A stretch of DNA of 64,000 nt, from NCBI GenBank assembly GCA_944323245.1, contig CALURT010000009.1, positions 1-64,000 of the forward strand, in the 5' to 3' direction. This DNA is from an uncultured Bacteroidales bacterium. Its GTDB lineage: Bacteria; Bacteroidota; Bacteroidia; Bacteroidales; UBA932. How positions within the stretch are numbered: position 1 is the first letter of the stretch; the number at the start of each line of letters is the position of its first letter. Below are positions 61,058-64,000 of the stretch, one piece after another. The translations under genes and the position numbers were made by a program. The notes beneath the pieces were generated by a model that worked only from the letters and a program-made list of their open reading frames with translations, ran no database searches and was not told where the DNA came from.

Positions 61058-62476
61058 TCAATGCCTGACAGGGACAAGCATCTTTTCTATGTCGTTAACG
61101 TATTGCTTGAAAGTCTTGTCTATGCTCATGAGATCCTGGACAGTGGTACAGGCATGCAGCACCGTGGCGTGATCCTTGCCGCCTATTTCGGAACCGATGG
61201 TCGAAAGCGAGCAGTTCAGAAGATTGCGGCTCATGTACATGGCTATCTGTCTCGCCTGCACTATCTGGCGCTTCCTCGTCTTGGATAGGAGCGTATCGCG
61301 GGTGATGTTGAAATACTGGCAGACAGCCTTCTGCACCTTGTCGATGGTGACATCGGTCTTCTGTTCTCCGACTATCTTGTCCGTGATTTTCTCCGCCATC
61401 TCCACCGTAATCTCCCTGTGGGCGAAGGTGGCGTTGGCGAGAAGGGATATCAGTGCGCCTTCAAGTTCCCGGAAATTGGAAGTGATGCGTGTGGCAAGGA
61501 AAATCAGCACATCCTCGCTCAATTCGACCCCTTCCCTGAAACTGCGGGCCTTCAGCATGGAAAGCCTCGTGGCGAAATCCGGTCTCTGCAGCTCCACCGA
61601 CAATCCCCATTTCAGACGGGAAAGCAGCCTCTCCTCGAAATTCTGCAATTCCACAGGAGGTCTGTCCGATGTGAAGACAAGCTGTTTGCCTGACTGGTGC
61701 AGGTGGTTGAAAATCTGGAAGAACGCAGCCTGTGTGCCCGGAGACGACATATCCTGGATATCGTCCACGATAAGGACGTCCATTTTCATGTAAAATGCCA
61801 TGAAATCCGTCAGCCTGTTGTTCATGACGGCATCCATGTACTGCGTCTTGAAACGGTTTGCAGGCACGTACAGCACCACGGAATCCGGATACTTCTCCTT
61901 GACGGCGATTCCTATGGCCTGGGCGATATGGGTCTTGCCGAGCCCCGGACCTCCGAACAGGAAAAGCGGATTGAAAGCGGTCTTGCCCGGGTATTGGGAT
62001 ATGCTCTCCCCTGCCGTAATGCCCATCTTGTTGCATTCCCCTTCCACAAGGTTGCCGAAACAGTAGTTAGGATTGAGCTGGGTATTGACCTTTACCCTCT
62101 GGAGTCCCGGAATCACGAACGGATTCGGCGAACCTGCCTGCGTGTAGGTAGGGACCGTCATCGGTTTGTTTTCAGGAGTATTGCAATGCGCCGCAGGATA
62201 CGTAAGCGGAGGCTGGACCTTTACCGGCCTGACCGTATAAATCAGTTTTGCGTCCGCACCGATCTCCCTCTTCATCACTTTTTTCAGGACATCCAGATAA
62301 TAGTCTTCGAGATATTCCCTGAAAAATTCGGACGGGACCTCCACTGTAAGGGCACCTTCAGAAAACGACACCGGCCTGACAGGCTTGAACCAAGTTTCAA
62401 ACGCCTTAGGGCTGACGATATTCTGGATTATCGTCAGACATCTTTCCCATATAAGCGTATGATTTTCCTTAGTCAT
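61058..62476 (-). CDS. dnaA: Chromosomal replication initiator protein DnaA
   Basis: A 472-residue initiator. Domain I lies at the N-terminus (WERCLTIIQNIVSPKAFETW), domain III has Walker A GGPGLGKT and Walker B VLIVDDIQDM, and domain IV carries the DNA-binding signature GGKDHATVLHACTTVQDL. It opens the origin and recruits the helicase. A box close to TAnnTTTG (CATCTTTG, 62524-62531 on the minus strand) lies upstream. Confidence 0.96.
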   Translation of the reverse strand: MTKENHTLIWERCLTIIQNIVSPKAFETWFKPVRPVSFSEGALTVEVPSEFFREYLEDYYLDVLKKVMKREIGADAKLIYTVRPVKVQPPLTYPAAHCNTPENKPMTVPTYTQAGSPNPFVIPGLQRVKVNTQLNPNYCFGNLVEGECNKMGITAGESISQYPGKTAFNPLFLFGGPGLGKTHIAQAIGIAVKEKYPDSVVLYVPANRFKTQYMDAVMNNRLTDFMAFYMKMDVLIVDDIQDMSSPGTQAAFFQIFNHLHQSGKQLVFTSDRPPVELQNFEERLLSRLKWGLSVELQRPDFATRLSMLKARSFREGVELSEDVLIFLATRITSNFRELEGALISLLANATFAHREITVEMAEKITDKIVGEQKTDVTIDKVQKAVCQYFNITRDTLLSKTRKRQIVQARQIAMYMSRNLLNCSLSTIGSEIGGKDHATVLHACTTVQDLMSIDKTFKQYVNDIEKMLVPVRH

Positions 62477-62745
62477 CAGCGTCGTTAAACGGTTATAGTC
62501 AGGGTTCTGATTTTAACGAAGACAAAGATGAGGAAAAATTTATTATAAAAATATCAATTTGCTATTGTATTTTAATTTTATTTTACTTCTAATCGATTCG
62601 GAATTTCCCAATCGATTAATTTATAATATACTGATTATCAATATGTTACAAAACTATAAAATACATAAAACTTATGAAATCGGATAATTAGTATTTAGAA
62701 TTATTCCAATTTATATTTTACCGTGAAAATCCCTTTCCGAGGTCA
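62477..62745. other. AT-rich intergenic region upstream of dnaA, possible origin
   Basis: About 270 bp, strongly AT-rich, between dnaA and the MCE gene. It holds two copies of the palindrome AATCGATT 19 bp apart (62591-62598, 62610-62617) and TA-rich stretches suited to unwinding. No exact DnaA box TTATCCACA was found; TTATCAATA (62635-62643) differs at two positions. It may be the origin or just the dnaA promoter region. Confidence 0.35.
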
Positions 62746-63663
62746 TTAGAATACGGATATGCGGAGGTATTTTTTCGGATTTGCCTCTATTTTCCTGACC
62801 AATGAGTCGACGTCGTCAAGAAGGGTGTCCAAAGAGTCGTACACGGAACTGTCCTTCATCAGCAGTCCGAGACTTCCGTCAGGGTCTTGGATCTTGTCGA
62901 GAAGAGCCCTGAATGAAACAAGCATTGCGGCGACCTCGTCGGGATCTATGGCAGCGGTGATGCCGGCAAGGTCGGAAACGGCTTCTCCCGCCACGTTCAG
63001 CGTCGAGTCAAGGTGTCCGGCAAGGGAATTCAGATTCTCGGCGAAGGAAGAGAACTCGCCCGCCCTGCTTCCGAGGGCATCCGAAAGCGCTTCCACGTTG
63101 GCCGCCGTATTTTCCATGCGGAGCAGGATTGCCGAAACTGCCTTCCTGTTCTCCTCCCCTGTCATGGCGTTGATATTGGAAATGACGGTACCGAGATTGT
63201 CGAGGGTGTTTTCTAATTTTTCCGCAAGCGACGTAACGCTTCCGGCGAGAGAGGCAATCATGTCGGCTTCGCTGCCTCCTGCAAGCCTGCTTCCGTCCTG
63301 AGCCGCCGTTTCCGACATTCCCGGAAGGATACGCACACCCTTGCCGCCCATGATGTCGGTACTTATTATAATAAGTTCGGAATCTTCAGGTATCGTGTAT
63401 TCCTTGCTTACGGCGCAAGTGACGGTAAAAAGCCCTGAAGCATTGTCGTATTCCACTTCATTTACCTGACCTACCTTGTATCCCTTGAACATGACGGATG
63501 CCGACGGCAGGAGTCCATGTACGTCTTCATATACGGCCGACACCTCGTATTCCCGGTTGAATATGTCCTTGTTCCTGAGATAATTTATCACGAGAAAGGT
63601 CGCAGCCAGTACGAGAATCACGAAAATCCCGATTTTCAGTTCCTTGTTGTCAAATATCTTCAT
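62746..63663 (-). CDS. MlaD/MCE-family protein
   Basis: A 305-residue protein with one N-terminal helix (KIGIFVILVLAATFLVINYL) and a single MCE domain at about 25-105 (EDVHGLLPSASVMFKGYKVG). The rest is a long helical region with heptad-like repeats and a PNDSLxxLLxD-like end (SLGLLMKDSSVYDSLDTLLD). It is the substrate-binding component of a phospholipid transport ABC system of the envelope. The frame extends to 63699, but ATG at 63663 (MKIFDNKELKIG) is the usual Bacteroidales start. It follows the SPOR-domain gene by 10 nt. Confidence 0.88.
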   Translation of the reverse strand: MKIFDNKELKIGIFVILVLAATFLVINYLRNKDIFNREYEVSAVYEDVHGLLPSASVMFKGYKVGQVNEVEYDNASGLFTVTCAVSKEYTIPEDSELIIISTDIMGGKGVRILPGMSETAAQDGSRLAGGSEADMIASLAGSVTSLAEKLENTLDNLGTVISNINAMTGEENRKAVSAILLRMENTAANVEALSDALGSRAGEFSSFAENLNSLAGHLDSTLNVAGEAVSDLAGITAAIDPDEVAAMLVSFRALLDKIQDPDGSLGLLMKDSSVYDSLDTLLDDVDSLVRKIEANPKKYLRISVF

Positions 63664-63673
63664 TGCCGGATTT

Positions 63674-64000
63674 TTATCTTGCCTGTCTCCTGACATCACT
63701 GCCGTCCACCTTTACGACGAATGAGCCGGGAAACCTGTTTTTTATACTGTCATGTAGTATGAACGCCGCATCTTTCGAAGATGCCGGTATTACATATTTA
63801 TATATAGTACCGCTTCTGACCGCCTCGACGTCATATCCCTTGAAGGAACTGTCGTCTTCCGGAAGTCTTTTGCCCAAGGCGAATATCTGTATCCCGTAAT
63901 ATGACTGCTGCTGTCCTGCCTCATCCCGGGCCGAAGCCGTCACCGCATAATCCAGACTGCCGTCATACTTCGTCTTGAAGGATTTGAAGGCATTGAAAAG
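63674..64000 (-). CDS. C-terminal part of a SPOR-domain protein, probable N-acetylmuramoyl-L-alanine amidase
   Basis: Partial: 108 codons before the stop, continuing past the right edge with no start in the window. The sequence reads NAFKSFKTKYDGSLDYAVTA and then a SPOR-like fold (YYGIQIFALGKRL ... YKYVIPASSKDAAFILHDSI ... GSFVVKVDG). In Bacteroidales, the amidase gene with this C-terminus is usually followed by the MCE gene, as here. Function would be peptidoglycan cleavage at division; the catalytic domain is outside the window, so this is by context. Confidence 0.7.
   Translation of the reverse strand, partial: LFNAFKSFKTKYDGSLDYAVTASARDEAGQQQSYYGIQIFALGKRLPEDDSSFKGYDVEAVRSGTIYKYVIPASSKDAAFILHDSIKNRFPGSFVVKVDGSDVRRQAR

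Noticed and set aside
62477..62745. Confirmed oriC
   Set aside because: No perfect DnaA box cluster was found, so only a low-confidence note is given.

Overview
The window is a piece of a Bacteroidales-type chromosome. The support is: repeated TAnnTTTG (-7) promoter boxes in front of most transcription units, a TamL-type outer-membrane assembly lipoprotein, a DUF5723-like barrel protein, Ig-like lipoproteins, an MlaD/MCE protein behind a SPOR-domain amidase, and a PPi-type phosphofructokinase. A cysteate synthase, which in Bacteroidetes is associated with sulfonolipid makers such as Alistipes and other Rikenellaceae, makes that family a reasonable guess, but taxonomy was not tested. I saw no rRNA, tRNA, CRISPR array, phage, transposase or integrase. 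Coding density is high and most genes are housekeeping.

Layout. 0-1.3 kb: start of an Ig-repeat lipoprotein (minus strand, runs off the left edge), then about 800 bp of repeats: degenerate and tandem REP-like elements, a long hairpin, and three 83-bp repeats whose fourth truncated copy supplies a promoter. 1.3-2.5 kb: acyltransferase. 2.5-10.8 kb: a minus-strand operon of a Na+/Ca2+-type antiporter, HdrC-like, HdrB-like, HdrA-like, a second HdrC-like, a membrane cytochrome b/HdrD fusion, cysteate synthase and an MscS channel. 10.8-16.4 kb: rlmD, divergent from a large lipoprotein coupled to an outer-membrane barrel protein, then a small membrane protein. 16.4-21.3 kb: a small Cys-rich protein, a flavodiiron protein, and a pyk-GNAT-OMP-OMP operon. 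21.4-32 kb: rarA, tamL, arginine decarboxylase, a TrmH-type methylase, a large receiver-like/PPDK_N fusion and a GH13 amylase. 32-37.6 kb: DASS transporter, DEAD-box helicase, two phospholipid enzymes and a Sua5-type protein. 37.6-41.5 kb: a decayed TonB-receptor-like gene opposite an ECF sigma, a likely anti-sigma and a plug-domain protein. 41.6-52.9 kb: pfp, then a long plus-strand operon (ligA, hotdog thioesterase, YihY, RelA/SpoT, Ig-like lipoprotein, OMP, ispG). 52.8-64 kb: CNNM/CorC protein, psd, cdsA, ftsH, rsfS, birA, rpe, pepD, dnaA, an AT-rich gap that could hold an origin, an MCE protein and the C-terminus of an amidase.

The most interesting unit is the Hdr/cysteate synthase operon. 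Four consecutive genes (HdrA-like, HdrC-like, cytochrome b/HdrD fusion, cysteate synthase) are joined by 4-nt stop/start overlaps. This ties sulfite-consuming cysteate formation, the expected first step to sulfonolipids, to a membrane-bound thiol/disulfide or quinone-linked electron-transfer complex. The second notable item is a pair of 70-nt hairpins 15 kb apart with a nearly identical core but different, internally compensated stems.
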